From Huaxiibacter chinensis (GTDB lineage Bacteria > Pseudomonadota > Gammaproteobacteria > Enterobacterales > Enterobacteriaceae), in assembly GCF_022171985.1 (NCBI RefSeq), contig NZ_JAJVHF010000016.1, positions 1 to 64,000 on the forward strand: a stretch of 64,000 nt of DNA. The letters run 5' to 3'. Shown here one piece after another: positions 24,156 through 33,140 of the stretch (the stretch's first letter is position 1; every line of letters starts with the position of its first letter). Made by a program: the position numbers and the translations under genes. Below the pieces are notes generated by a model. It was not told the origin of the DNA. It worked only from the letters and a program-made list of their open reading frames with translations, and made no database searches.

Positions 24156-24956
24156 TTATTCAAGGTACAGCTTGCGCAGATAATTCGGTACCGCGTTATC
24201 GGTATTGGTGCCGATGACTTCCAGCTCCGGATGCAGATCTTTCAGACGTTGATGCGCATTTTCCATAATGCAGCCTTTACCCGCCATTGAGAGCATCTCC
24301 GCATCGTTCATGCCGTCGCCGAAAGCAATGCAGTCTTTCAGTTCATAGCCCAGACGTTTCGCGACCGCTTCCAGGGCGTGGCCCTTCGATACGCCGCCTG
24401 CCATCACTTCCAGACAGGTGAGCGTTGAGAAGCTTACGTTGACGCGATCGCCCCAGCGCGCGTTGATTGCCTGCTCCAGCGGCAACAGCTCTTCGTGACT
24501 TTCACAGGTGAAGAACACCTTGCTGATCCCTTCAGGCTCCAGCAGGCCCGGTTCATACAGCGAATAGTTGAATACCGCTTCCTTGAAGAAACGCATTTCG
24601 TCCGGACGGTGACGGTTCATAAACCAGTCGTCATTACGATAAACGTTGGTCACGATACCCGGGTTGTTATGCACCACGCCAAAGAGATCGGCGGCAATAT
24701 CGCGGTCAAGGTTATGGGTGAAAATCAGGTTGCCATCCGTGTCATGCACGCGAGCACCGTTGGAGGTGATCATGTAGGCTTTGATTTCCAGGTTATCGCG
24801 GATCTGCCCTACGTCCACGTGGTGACGACCGGTCGCGAAGACAAAATTGACGCCGCGTGCAGTCAGAAGCTTTAAGGTCTCTTTCGCATAAGGCGAAAGG
24901 GTGTGATCGGGAGAAAGCAGCGTGCCATCTAAGTCAGATGCAACAACCTGGTACAT
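24156..24956 (-). CDS. yigL: HAD superfamily (Cof type) phosphatase YigL
   Basis: This 266-residue HAD hydrolase has motif I SDLDGTLLSPDH (about residues 8-19), motif II ITSNGA and motif IV IAFGDGMNDAEML, the hallmarks of the Cof-type subfamily with a C2 cap. E. coli YigL dephosphorylates pyridoxal phosphate and sugar phosphates and is a target of the SgrS small RNA, where stabilised mRNA relieves sugar-phosphate stress. In E. coli the SgrS effect uses the pldB-yigL dicistron. Here the same order holds, with yigL 30 bases after pldB. Confidence 0.94.
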   Translation of the reverse strand: MYQVVASDLDGTLLSPDHTLSPYAKETLKLLTARGVNFVFATGRHHVDVGQIRDNLEIKAYMITSNGARVHDTDGNLIFTHNLDRDIAADLFGVVHNNPGIVTNVYRNDDWFMNRHRPDEMRFFKEAVFNYSLYEPGLLEPEGISKVFFTCESHEELLPLEQAINARWGDRVNVSFSTLTCLEVMAGGVSKGHALEAVAKRLGYELKDCIAFGDGMNDAEMLSMAGKGCIMENAHQRLKDLHPELEVIGTNTDNAVPNYLRKLYLE

Positions 24957-24986
24957 AGGGATTTCAACCTCTGGTGATAAAAGTAA

Positions 24987-25979
24987 TCAGTTATGCCTGT
25001 CGAAAAAATCAACAATGGCGTTTAGCGCGACTGAGCGCATAGTGTCCTTTTCAAAAAGGATCTCATGGTACGCGCCCTTTATGACCAGCGGTTTACCCCC
25101 TTCACAAGGGGCGCCTGCGGCCGCGCGTAATTCACAAAAGCGGTCATGCATGCGGTTATCCACCACACGCTCCTCTTCTGCCTGAATCAGTAAAGTCGGC
25201 GTAGCGTCATCGCCCGCTCCGGCAAGCGCAGACTCTCCGGCAAGGATGCCTTCACGCACCCAGTGATAGGTTGGGCCCCCTACGCGCAGACGCGGCTCGT
25301 CGGCGTAAAAGCGCAGGTTGCGGCGATAGCGCTGTCGGCTGTGGGTTAACACATTGATCGCGAAAGGCAGCGCCCGCCAGCGCCCGGTGCCGATGGCATA
25401 ACCTTCACGAATACGCTGATGGCCCTCAGCCCAGTCGAGAATATGGCGTACCATCCAGTCGGGAAAACGCATCACGATGCCAAACATGGGTGCCGTCAGC
25501 GCAATCGCATCGCACTGCGGTGAATGACGTTGCAAAAACAGCGTGGCAATCGCCCCGCCCATCGAATGCGCCAGGATGTAACGTTTCCGCCACGGCCCCG
25601 GCTGCACTTCCTGCTGCCAGAACGCGGCGAGATCGTCGACATAGTCGCTGAAATTCACCACGTGCCCACGGTGCGAATCAGATAATAACCGCCCGGAACG
25701 TCCCTGACCCCGGTGATCGATGATGAAGACATCGAAACCCAGATGGAACAGGTCATAGGCCAGCTCAGCATATTTTACGTAACTTTCAATCCGACCCGGG
25801 CAAACGACGATAACCCGATCGTTTTTTACATCCCGAAAACGCACAAAGCGTACCGGAATATCGTCCACGCCCGTAATTTCGGCCTCTTCACGCTGACGCC
25901 AGAAATCGGTCAGCGGTCCCATGGAGAAAGCAGCAAATGCGTTCTCGCGTGTTTCCCAGTCCTTTTTCTGCTGAAACAT
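24987..25979 (-). CDS. pldB: Lysophospholipase L2
   Basis: This 330-residue alpha/beta hydrolase of the inner membrane hydrolyses 2-acyl lysophospholipids and can transfer the acyl group to phosphatidylglycerol. The nucleophile elbow is AHSMGGA (about residue 140) and the catalytic His is in KGAYHEILFE near the C terminus. I start it at the ATG 25979, where E. coli similarity begins (MFQQKKDWETRENAF). An in-frame GTG lies at 26003. It ends at DRHN, about ten residues short of the E. coli tail. Confidence 0.94.
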   Translation of the reverse strand: MFQQKKDWETRENAFAAFSMGPLTDFWRQREEAEITGVDDIPVRFVRFRDVKNDRVIVVCPGRIESYVKYAELAYDLFHLGFDVFIIDHRGQGRSGRLLSDSHRGHVVNFSDYVDDLAAFWQQEVQPGPWRKRYILAHSMGGAIATLFLQRHSPQCDAIALTAPMFGIVMRFPDWMVRHILDWAEGHQRIREGYAIGTGRWRALPFAINVLTHSRQRYRRNLRFYADEPRLRVGGPTYHWVREGILAGESALAGAGDDATPTLLIQAEEERVVDNRMHDRFCELRAAAGAPCEGGKPLVIKGAYHEILFEKDTMRSVALNAIVDFFDRHN

Positions 25980-26088
25980 TGGGTGTGTGCCCCTGTAAGC
26001 CACGGAAAATCGTTTTTTTGTGATGCTTCACAAAATGACTCAACAATAGCGTATTGTGGCATAAAAATAGACGATTCGGGAGTTTCAA

Positions 26089-26709
26089 ATGACCTTCGAG
26101 TGGTGGTTCGCTTACCTGCTGACATCCATCATCCTCAGCCTTTCACCGGGTTCTGGCGCGATCAATACCATGACCACCTCCATCAATCATGGCTATCGCG
26201 GCGCGGCGGCATCCATAGCGGGGTTACAGACGGGGCTTGGGATCCACATCGTTCTGGTGGGTATCGGGCTGGGTACGCTGTTCTCGCGTTCGGTACTGGC
26301 TTTTGAGGTGTTGAAGTGGGCGGGTGCAGCCTATCTCATCTGGCTTGGCATTCAGCAGTGGCGCGCCGCAGGTTCGATAGACCTGAACACCCTTGCCCAT
26401 ACCCAAACCCGTCGTCACCTGTTTAAGCGCGCGGTCTTTGTGAATCTGACCAACCCGAAAAGTATCGTTTTTCTGGCAGCGCTCTTTCCACAGTTTATCG
26501 TGCCCCATCAACCACAGGTGATGCAGTACGTGGTGCTTGGCGCGACCACCATTATTGTCGATATCATCGTGATGATTGGTTACGCGACGCTGGCGCAGCG
26601 AATTGCGGCGTGGATTAAAGGGCCTAAGCAGATGAAGGCCCTGAATAAAATCTTTGGTTCGCTGTTTATGCTAGTTGGGGCGCTGCTTGCGTCAGCGCGC
26701 CATGCTTAG
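26089..26709 (+). CDS. rhtB: Homoserine/homoserine lactone efflux protein
   Basis: This 206-residue LysE/Rht-family exporter has about six membrane segments and the family N-terminal block [21 protein letters not shown] (about residues 19-38). The E. coli protein exports homoserine, its lactone and beta-hydroxynorvaline. Its TAG stop interleaves with the TAA of the convergent paralogue rhtC at 26706-26709, so there is no room for a terminator between them. Confidence 0.95.
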   Translation: MTFEWWFAYLLTSIILSLSPGSGAINTMTTSINHGYRGAAASIAGLQTGLGIHIVLVGIGLGTLFSRSVLAFEVLKWAGAAYLIWLGIQQWRAAGSIDLNTLAHTQTRRHLFKRAVFVNLTNPKSIVFLAALFPQFIVPHQPQVMQYVVLGATTIIVDIIVMIGYATLAQRIAAWIKGPKQMKALNKIFGSLFMLVGALLASARHA

Positions 26710-27326
26710 CGAGAAATGATGAGATGAATGCCAAAGCCGGCGAACAGCGCGCCGGCGAAGCCGTCAATCCACTTCGCAATACGCTGATAACCGCGACGCA
26801 TTGCCGGTAAGGCAAACAGGCTGGCCACCACGGTAAACCAGGCAAAGGTTTCTACCACGATCAGCAGGAAGATGCCCCAACGCCCACCCGCGCCCACGTT
26901 GTCACCCACAAACAGGGAGAACACGGAGCCGAAGTAGATAATCGCTTTTGGGTTCGCCAGATTCGTGAGCAGCCCTTTAAGAAAACTACGGCCGCCCGTT
27001 GCCAGTTCAACCGTCGGTTCTTCCGGCTTTTTATCGTCTTTTTTCAACGCCCCGCGCAGCATCTGGTAGCCCATCCAGCACAGATACAGACCCCCGCCCA
27101 CCATAATGATGTTATGCAGCCACGCCATCTTCGCGAGGATCAGATTCAGCCCCAGCAAGGCAACTGCCGCCCAGACCATAACGCCCATGGTGATACCAAG
27201 CACGCCCATCATCGCCTCTTTACGGGAACGGCTGACGGCGGTCTGTGAGACAAAGAAGAAGTCGGGGCCAGGGCTCATCAGCGCAACAATGTGCACCAGA
27301 GCGACGGTCAGGAATAACATAAGCAT
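26706..27326 (-). CDS. rhtC: Threonine export protein RhtC
   Basis: This 206-residue LysE/Rht-family exporter has six predicted membrane segments and the [19 protein letters not shown] block at about residues 18-36. It shares the [20 protein letters not shown] motif with its neighbour rhtB, consistent with an old duplication. The start at 27326 matches the E. coli length; there is a longer in-frame ATG at 27377, but it lies close to recQ. The Shine-Dalgarno sequence is weak. It follows recQ on the same strand, 67 bases away. Confidence 0.95.
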   Translation of the reverse strand: MLMLFLTVALVHIVALMSPGPDFFFVSQTAVSRSRKEAMMGVLGITMGVMVWAAVALLGLNLILAKMAWLHNIIMVGGGLYLCWMGYQMLRGALKKDDKKPEEPTVELATGGRSFLKGLLTNLANPKAIIYFGSVFSLFVGDNVGAGGRWGIFLLIVVETFAWFTVVASLFALPAMRRGYQRIAKWIDGFAGALFAGFGIHLIISR

Positions 27327-27393
27327 GATGATTGGCTCGCGGGAAAAAAGTCGTTCAGTGAGCAACCATCCTGGCATTTTTTAGCCAGGATGA

Positions 27394-29223
27394 CTACTCC
27401 TCATCATCGCCGTCTGCATGAGAGCGGATCAGCGCCATAAACTCTTTGCCAAAACGCTCCAGCTTGCGCGTTCCAACGCCGTTAACGCTGAGCATTTCGC
27501 CCGCGCTGAGCGGCATTTGTTCGGCCATTTCGATAAGCGTTGCATCGTTGAACACCACGTATGGCGGAATGTTCTCTTCGTCGGCAATGGCTTTACGCAG
27601 TTTACGCAGCTTGGCAAACAGCTTGCGATCGTAGTTGCCGCCATAGGATTTCTGCATCACGCGCGGTTTTAGCGCCACGACACGCGGCACGGCGAGCTGG
27701 AGTTCAATTTCACCGCGTAATACCGGACGCGCCGCTTCAGTCAGCTGTAGCGCAGAATGTTGCGCGATATTCTGCGTGGCGAACCCCAGATGGATCAGCT
27801 GGCGAATAATGCTCACCCAGTGCTCGTGGCTCTGCTCTTTACCGATACCGTAGACCGGCAACTTATCATGGCCCATCTCGCGGATACGCTGATTGTTGGC
27901 CCCCCGCAGCACTTCCACGACATACCCCATGCCAAAGCGCTGGTTGACGCGTCCAATGGTAGAGAGCGCTTTACGCGCGTCCATAAGGCCATCGTACTGC
28001 TTTGGCGGATCGAGGCAGATATCGCAGTTACCGCACGGCTCCTGGCGCCCTTCACCAAAGTAATTGAGCAAGACCAGGCGACGGCAGGTTTGCGCTTCGG
28101 CAAAGGCCCCCATGGCGTTGAGCTTATGGCGTTCGATATCCAGCAGCTGTCCGGCCGGTTTTTCTTCGAGGCAGCGGCGCAGCCAGGCCATATCGGCCGG
28201 ATCGTAGAACAGCATCGCTTCCGCTGGCAGGCCGTCACGCCCGGCACGACCCGTTTCCTGATAGTACGATTCGATATTGCGCGGAATATCGAAATGCACC
28301 ACAAAGCGGACGTTGGGCTTGTTTATGCCCATCCCAAACGCCACGGTGGCGACCACGATTTGCAGATCGTCGCGCTGAAACTTTTCCTGCACGTCGGCGC
28401 GAATATGATTCTCCAGCCCGGCATGGTACGCCGCTGCGCTGAAGCCTCTGTTTTGCAGACGTGCGGCGGTGTCTTCCACTTTCGCGCGGCTGTTACAGTA
28501 GATAATACCGGACTTGCCGCGTTGTTCCTGGACGTATCGCAGAAGCTGATCCAGAGGCTTGAACTTTTCCATCAGCATATAGCGGATGTTAGGTCGGTCG
28601 AAGCTGCTGACCTGGATAAAGGGATCGTTCAGTCCAAGCAGACGGACAATATCAAGACGCGTGGTGTCATCGGCGGTGGCGGTCAGCGCCATAAAGGGCA
28701 AGGCAGGAAAACGCTGGCGCAGTTGGCCCAGCGCGGCATATTCCGGGCGGAAATCGTGTCCCCACTGAGAGATACAGTGCGCCTCATCCACCGCCAGTAA
28801 CACGGGGTTCCAGTGGGCTAAATGCTCGAGGAAGTTATCCAGCATCAGCCGCTCAGGGGCGATATACAACAGGCGGATTTGCCCGTTACGGCAGCCTGCC
28901 ATCACCTCCTGCTGCTGTTCCCGGGTTTGCGTGGAGTTAATGCAGGCAGCGGCCACGCCGTTTGCCAGCAGTTGGTCCACCTGATCTTTCATCAGGGATA
29001 TCAGCGGCGACACCACAACCGTCAGGCCGTTAAGAACCAGCGCGGGCACCTGATAGCACAGGGATTTTCCCCCGCCGGTTGGCATCACCACCAGGCAATC
29101 GCGGCCTTCCAGCACGGTTTCAATGATGGTTTCCTGGCCAGGGCGGAATTGCTGATAGCCAAAGGTTTCGTGTAGAACCTGTTTAGCCAGCGATTCCTGA
29201 TTCATTACTTCCGCCTGCGCCAC
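27394..29223 (-). CDS. recQ: ATP-dependent DNA helicase RecQ
   Basis: This 609-residue 3'-5' superfamily 2 helicase acts in RecF-pathway recombination and suppression of illegitimate recombination. In order it shows the RecQ motif 0 (FGYQQFRPGQ), Walker A MPTGGGKSLCYQ, the DEAH box (AVDEAHCISQWGHDFRPEY) and motif VI QETGRAGRDG. The zinc-binding cysteines are in CRRLVLLNYFGE...CGNCDICLDP, followed by a winged helix and a C-terminal HRDC domain. The length equals E. coli RecQ. A terminator separates it from pldA upstream. Confidence 0.98.
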   Translation of the reverse strand: MAQAEVMNQESLAKQVLHETFGYQQFRPGQETIIETVLEGRDCLVVMPTGGGKSLCYQVPALVLNGLTVVVSPLISLMKDQVDQLLANGVAAACINSTQTREQQQEVMAGCRNGQIRLLYIAPERLMLDNFLEHLAHWNPVLLAVDEAHCISQWGHDFRPEYAALGQLRQRFPALPFMALTATADDTTRLDIVRLLGLNDPFIQVSSFDRPNIRYMLMEKFKPLDQLLRYVQEQRGKSGIIYCNSRAKVEDTAARLQNRGFSAAAYHAGLENHIRADVQEKFQRDDLQIVVATVAFGMGINKPNVRFVVHFDIPRNIESYYQETGRAGRDGLPAEAMLFYDPADMAWLRRCLEEKPAGQLLDIERHKLNAMGAFAEAQTCRRLVLLNYFGEGRQEPCGNCDICLDPPKQYDGLMDARKALSTIGRVNQRFGMGYVVEVLRGANNQRIREMGHDKLPVYGIGKEQSHEHWVSIIRQLIHLGFATQNIAQHSALQLTEAARPVLRGEIELQLAVPRVVALKPRVMQKSYGGNYDRKLFAKLRKLRKAIADEENIPPYVVFNDATLIEMAEQMPLSAGEMLSVNGVGTRKLERFGKEFMALIRSHADGDDEE

Positions 29224-29244
29224 ATTGACCCCATTTACCAGAAT

Positions 29245-29272
29245 AAAAAACAGGCGCTATTTTCAGCGCCTG
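29245..29272 (-). terminator. Rho-independent terminator of pldA
   Basis: On the minus strand CAGGCGCT pairs with AGCGCCTG (29251-29272) around a 6-base loop, followed by TTTTTTATTC. It lies 43 bases after the pldA stop and before the recQ start. Confidence 0.9.
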
Positions 29273-29314
29273 AGAGAGAAAGTTCAACGTTTAACGCAAA
29301 AACATTCGAGCCTG

Positions 29315-30184
29315 CTAGAAAATGTCGTTGAGCATGACACCGACACCCACGCGCGTCTGGTTGTAATTGTAATCAATCAGCGACTCGCCATAGCCGCTAT
29401 AAACCTGGGTATAAATTCGCACGTGTTTGGTCAGTGGATAGCTCAGGCCCATCTCTGCGCCGCCATAGCCGGTGTTCCAGTTGTACTGGCCTTTCACGCT
29501 CAGCACCGCGTCACCTAACTGATAGCCCACTTTCAGCTGATAGTAGCCCATGTATTTGGTGATATCCGGGTTGTCGTCGGTGTCACCCACTACGTACCAG
29601 GGTTTCACTTCCACCATGAAATTACCGTTTTGCGCCATCAGACGCGTATAGGCACGGTTCCAGCTACGGGAGGTTGGGTCGGAGCGGCCATTCGAGTCGT
29701 GGTTAAAGCCGAACTCAACATCGCGTAGCGTCCACCCGGCAAATTCATAGTCGGTCGCAAAACCGAGGAAGAGCTGCGGCTCATAGTTCGTTTCACGGAA
29801 AGGTGAAGACTCCCCTCTGTTAGAAAGCTGCCACCATGACTTCTGGGTATAAGAGGCCCCGAGAACCGAATTCGGTCCCACAATGCCGCGCCAGAAGGGA
29901 AACGCCAGGCTGAGCTGGAATTTAACTTCATCTTTACGCGCATTATCAGCCCAGTTATAGGAGCTGATAGCCTCTTTATTCAGATCGCTGGTTTGCGTGT
30001 AGATGACGTAATTCGTGTCATACGGATAAAGCGTGAACGGATTGTCATGCTCCTGAAGAAGGTTGGCGATAATGCTGCCGTGTACGGCAGGTTTATCGTG
30101 AACTTCTTTAACTGTCGCTTCCTGCGCAAATGCTGTGAAGGGCAGCGCAACGCCTGCCAGTAGCCAACCCAGATACGTCCGCAT
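29315..30184 (-). CDS. pldA: Outer membrane phospholipase A
   Basis: This 289-residue outer-membrane 12-stranded barrel enzyme hydrolyses surface-exposed phospholipids and is activated by Ca2+ and dimerisation. A signal peptide of 20 residues ends at FAFTA-type TAFA before QEATV. The catalytic His and Ser lie in FNHDSNGRSDPTSRSWNR (about residues 160-176), and the C-terminal Phe typical of BAM-inserted barrels is present. The ATG at 30184 gives the E. coli length; a longer in-frame start at 30313 would add a non-signal extension. It is divergent from yigI. Confidence 0.96.
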   Translation of the reverse strand: MRTYLGWLLAGVALPFTAFAQEATVKEVHDKPAVHGSIIANLLQEHDNPFTLYPYDTNYVIYTQTSDLNKEAISSYNWADNARKDEVKFQLSLAFPFWRGIVGPNSVLGASYTQKSWWQLSNRGESSPFRETNYEPQLFLGFATDYEFAGWTLRDVEFGFNHDSNGRSDPTSRSWNRAYTRLMAQNGNFMVEVKPWYVVGDTDDNPDITKYMGYYQLKVGYQLGDAVLSVKGQYNWNTGYGGAEMGLSYPLTKHVRIYTQVYSGYGESLIDYNYNQTRVGVGVMLNDIF

Positions 30185-30340
30185 CGGTGGTGCTCTCCTG
30201 CGAAAAAAATTATTTGATGAATTATGTCGGCACATTCTACCTGTTTCTTCGTGAACTTCCCCTCCTGGTTTCTGAAAGTGGAAAATCCTCCTCCAGAAGC
30301 ATAAAATCAACAACTCATTAACAAAAGGATGTCATTTTTC

Positions 30341-30808
30341 ATGTCAGCTACGCTTACCGCTGAAGAAGCGTTAAAACTCGTGGGCGAGATTTTTGTCTAC
30401 CATATGCCCTTCAACCGTGCGTTAGGACTGGAACTGGAGCGCTATGAGAAAGCCTTCGCGCAGTTAAGCTTTAACAACCAGCCGATGATGGTGGGCAACT
30501 GGGCGCAAAGTATTTTGCATGGTGGGGTGATCGCCTCAGCGCTGGATGTTGCCGCCGGGCTGGTCTGCGTGGGCAGCACGCTGACGCGTCACGATACCAT
30601 TAACGAAGATGAACTTCGTCAGCGCCTGTCGCGCATGGGCACCATCGATCTTCGCGTGGATTATCTGCGTCCTGGCCGTGGAAATCGCTTTACCGCCACC
30701 AGCAGCCTGCTGCGGGCGGGCAATAAGGTCGCCGTCGCGCGCGTTGAATTGCATAACGAAGATCAGGTGTATATCGCCAGCGCAACTGCCACTTATATGG
30801 TGGGTTAA
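30341..30808 (+). CDS. yigI: Hotdog-fold thioesterase family protein YigI
   Basis: This 155-residue protein is of the PaaI/YigI hotdog-fold family, probably an acyl-CoA thioesterase. The family block [21 protein letters not shown] (about residues 54-73) contains the HGG signature. The start could be 30341 (E. coli length) or the ATG four codons earlier at 30329. AAAGG abuts the first ATG and is 12 bases from the second, so the site does not decide. The substrate in this organism is unknown. Confidence 0.88.
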   Translation: MSATLTAEEALKLVGEIFVYHMPFNRALGLELERYEKAFAQLSFNNQPMMVGNWAQSILHGGVIASALDVAAGLVCVGSTLTRHDTINEDELRQRLSRMGTIDLRVDYLRPGRGNRFTATSSLLRAGNKVAVARVELHNEDQVYIASATATYMVG

Positions 30809-30859
30809 GACGCGTAAATCGGGTAAAATTATTTCACTTTTCTGTAACGGATTTTCCCG

Positions 30860-31756
30860 ATGGATGCTAAGCAAACGCGGCAGGGCGTGCTACTCGCTCT
30901 TGCCGCATATTTTATTTGGGGTATCGCGCCCGCCTATTTCAAGCTGATTCACTACGTTCCAGCCGATGAGATCCTCACCCACCGCGTGATTTGGTCATTT
31001 TTCTTTATGATCGCCCTGATGAGCGTAAGCCGTCAGTGGTCCGGGGTGAAAGTCTTGCTTCAAACGCCGAAGAAAATTTTTCTGCTGGCGCTTTCTGCCG
31101 TCCTGATTGGCGGTAACTGGTTACTGTTCATTTGGGCGGTGAATAACCATCACATGCTGGAAGCCAGCCTTGGCTACTTTATTAATCCGCTGGTGAATAT
31201 TGTTCTGGGGATGCTGTTCCTCGGCGAACGTTTCCGTCGGATGCAATGGGTGGCGGTCCTGCTTGCTTTCTGTGGCGTTCTGGTCCAGCTGTGGACCTTT
31301 GGTTCACTGCCGGTGATCGCGCTGGGGCTGGCGTTCAGCTTTGCGTTTTACGGCCTGGTGCGCAAGAAGATTGCCGTTGAAGCCCAGACAGGAATGCTGT
31401 TCGAAACGCTGTGGCTCCTGCCGCTGGCCGCGATTTATCTGTTTGGTATTGCCGATAGCAGCACCAGCCATATGGGGAGCAATCCGTGGTCGCTTAATCT
31501 GATGCTGATGGCCGCCGGGGTCGTGACCACCATTCCACTGCTGTGCTTTACCGGTGCCGCGACGCGTCTGCGATTGTCGACGCTGGGCTTTTTCCAGTAC
31601 ATCGGCCCAACGCTCATGTTCCTGCTGGCCGTGGTGTTTTATGACGAAGTGCCAGGCGCGGATAAAATGGTGACCTTTGCCTTTATCTGGGTGGCGCTGG
31701 CGGTATTTGTGGCGGACGCTATTTATACGCAGCGCAGAACGCGCAAAGGATTGTGA
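30860..31756 (+). CDS. rarD: EamA-family transporter RarD
   Basis: This 298-residue integral membrane protein with ten predicted helices is named for a chloramphenicol-sensitivity effect in other bacteria. It belongs to the drug/metabolite transporter superfamily, recognisable from YFIWGIAPAYFKLIHYVPADEIL at the N terminus (residues 17-37) and the conserved NNHHMLEASLGYFINPLV block. The substrate in enterobacteria is not established. It follows yigI by 51 bases on the same strand. The E. coli neighbours yigG and yigF are missing between rarD and corA. Confidence 0.92.
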   Translation: MDAKQTRQGVLLALAAYFIWGIAPAYFKLIHYVPADEILTHRVIWSFFFMIALMSVSRQWSGVKVLLQTPKKIFLLALSAVLIGGNWLLFIWAVNNHHMLEASLGYFINPLVNIVLGMLFLGERFRRMQWVAVLLAFCGVLVQLWTFGSLPVIALGLAFSFAFYGLVRKKIAVEAQTGMLFETLWLLPLAAIYLFGIADSSTSHMGSNPWSLNLMLMAAGVVTTIPLLCFTGAATRLRLSTLGFFQYIGPTLMFLLAVVFYDEVPGADKMVTFAFIWVALAVFVADAIYTQRRTRKGL

Positions 31757-31761
31757 TGAGT

Positions 31762-31831
31762 GCCGGAGAGCGACAACGCCACCTCCGGCCATAAAGACTT
31801 ACATGGCGGGTAAACGCAGCGCCACCCGCCA
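31762..31831. repeat. Two REP-like hairpins between rarD and corA
   Basis: GCCGGAG (31762-31768) pairs with CTCCGGC (31783-31789), and TGGCGGGT (31804-31811) pairs with ACCCGCCA (31824-31831). The loops carry AACGC and CGCAGCGCC-type cores like REP units. They lie between the convergent stops of rarD and corA and probably protect or end both transcripts. Confidence 0.6.
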
Positions 31832-31835
31832 GCTT

Positions 31836-32786
31836 TTACAACCAGTTACGACGCTTAAAGTACAGATACGGCGCAAGCCCGGCGAGCAGCATAAATATAA
31901 TCGCGCCCGGGTAGCCAAAGCTCCACCTCAGTTCCGGCATAAACTCGAAGTTCATCCCGTAGCTCGATGCCACAAGCGTTGGGGGCAGAAACACCACCGA
32001 GACCACCGAGAAGATTTTGATGATGCGGTTCTGCTCGATGTTGATAAAGCCCATCGCCGCCTGCATCAGGAAGTTCACCTTCTGGAACAGGGATTCATTG
32101 TGCGGCAACAGGGATTCGATATCGCGCAGAATTTCACGCGCCTGCTCCAGCTGACCGCCCGGTAAACGCGCTTTACGCACCAGGAAGTTCAGCGCACGTT
32201 GGGTATCCATCAGACACAAACGCACTTTCCAGCCGATATCTTCCTGCTCTGCCAGCGTGGAGAGCGCTTCATCGTATTCATCGCCCTGATGCCCTTCCAT
32301 GATGACGCGGCTGAGCTTTTCCAGATCGCTATAGATGTTTTCGATTTCGTCTGCCAGCTGTTCGATTTTCGTTTCAAACAGATCGAGCAACAGCTCGTAG
32401 GCGTTGCCGTCAACCATCGCCTGGCTGCGGGCACGCATACGGTACAGACGAAACGCTGGCAGTTCACGTTCCCGCAGGGTGAAGAGGCGACCGTCGCGAA
32501 TGGTAAACGCCACGGTGGAGTTACCGGCGTGATCGTCAGCATCTTCATAGAAGAAGAAGGAGTGAATGTGCAGACCGTCTTCGTCTTCAAAGAAACGTGC
32601 GGATGCTTCGATATCTTCCAGTTCCGGGCGGGTTGCCAGGTTTTGTCCAAGTTCAGATTGCACGCGCAGGCGTTCATCGTCGTCCGGCTCGACCAGATCC
32701 ACCCATACGGCGTCAATGAGGGGCTGTGACTCTTCAGCTTCAAGCCGAATCAGTCGGTTTTTTTCGAGTTGAAATGCGCTCAACAT
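31836..32786 (-). CDS. corA: Magnesium/nickel/cobalt transporter CorA
   Basis: This 316-residue pentameric Mg2+ channel of the inner membrane has a large N-terminal cytoplasmic funnel domain, a long stalk helix and two C-terminal membrane helices. The GMN signature is visible in [13 protein letters not shown] (about residue 281), and the chain ends with the basic FKRRNWL. The ATG at 32786 has GGGAG 9 bases upstream and gives the E. coli length. A 354-base non-coding leader precedes it, with a candidate regulatory peptide. Confidence 0.97.
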   Translation of the reverse strand: MLSAFQLEKNRLIRLEAEESQPLIDAVWVDLVEPDDDERLRVQSELGQNLATRPELEDIEASARFFEDEDGLHIHSFFFYEDADDHAGNSTVAFTIRDGRLFTLRERELPAFRLYRMRARSQAMVDGNAYELLLDLFETKIEQLADEIENIYSDLEKLSRVIMEGHQGDEYDEALSTLAEQEDIGWKVRLCLMDTQRALNFLVRKARLPGGQLEQAREILRDIESLLPHNESLFQKVNFLMQAAMGFINIEQNRIIKIFSVVSVVFLPPTLVASSYGMNFEFMPELRWSFGYPGAIIFMLLAGLAPYLYFKRRNWL

Positions 32787-32906
32787 GACCGGGACTCCCA
32801 ATGCAAAATATATCGGACAGTTCGGTGGGCACACTGAAACAATAAGGGTTTCAGACCATTAAACAGCCTGACTCAGCGCGACGGGAAAAGAGGTCGCTGA
32901 CAACCA

Positions 32907-32938
32907 CTAAGGCCATCAGCAAGAGGAGATAGCCTTAG
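32907..32938 (-). promoter_or_regulatory. Stem-loop in the corA leader
   Basis: CTAAGGC (32907-32913) and GCCTTAG (32932-32938) form a 7 bp stem with an 18-base loop. Its upstream arm includes the TAA stop of the candidate leader peptide, so a ribosome stalled or terminating there would compete with folding. I saw no U-rich terminator in the leader. Confidence 0.45.
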
Positions 32939-32991
32939 GAGTTGTTCCTGGATGACAGGGAATTGAGCCAGTATCTACTGGGTGTGTCCAA
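32935..32991 (-). CDS. Candidate corA leader peptide (corL-like), TTG start
   Basis: A TTG at 32991 opens an 18-codon frame, (M)DTPSRYWLNSLSSRNNS, with AAGAGG 9 bases upstream, ending 148 bases before corA. In Salmonella a short leader ORF, corL, is reported to couple its translation to Rho-dependent termination ahead of corA. Position and size fit that role. The frame is open well upstream, so the start is not proven; a second mini-frame (MRARLR, 33005-33025) lies just upstream. The rest of 32787-33140 shows no other gene. Confidence 0.45.
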   Translation of the reverse strand: MDTPSRYWLNSLSSRNNS

Positions 32992-33140
32992 GGCGAATGT
33001 CCTCTTAGCGTAATCGTGCGCGCATGTTACGCCAGCACTAATAGTGGCGTCAACACGCAGCGGAACGCGGAAGCGCAATAAATCGCCTTCAGTGATTAAG
33101 GCTAGCACATCATTACAAAATAATGATATTTTTCTGAAAG

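Noticed and set aside
27757..28800. 347-residue plus-strand frame opposite recQ
   Set aside because: Long but antisense to the conserved helicase; the codon pattern reflects GC-rich third positions of recQ.
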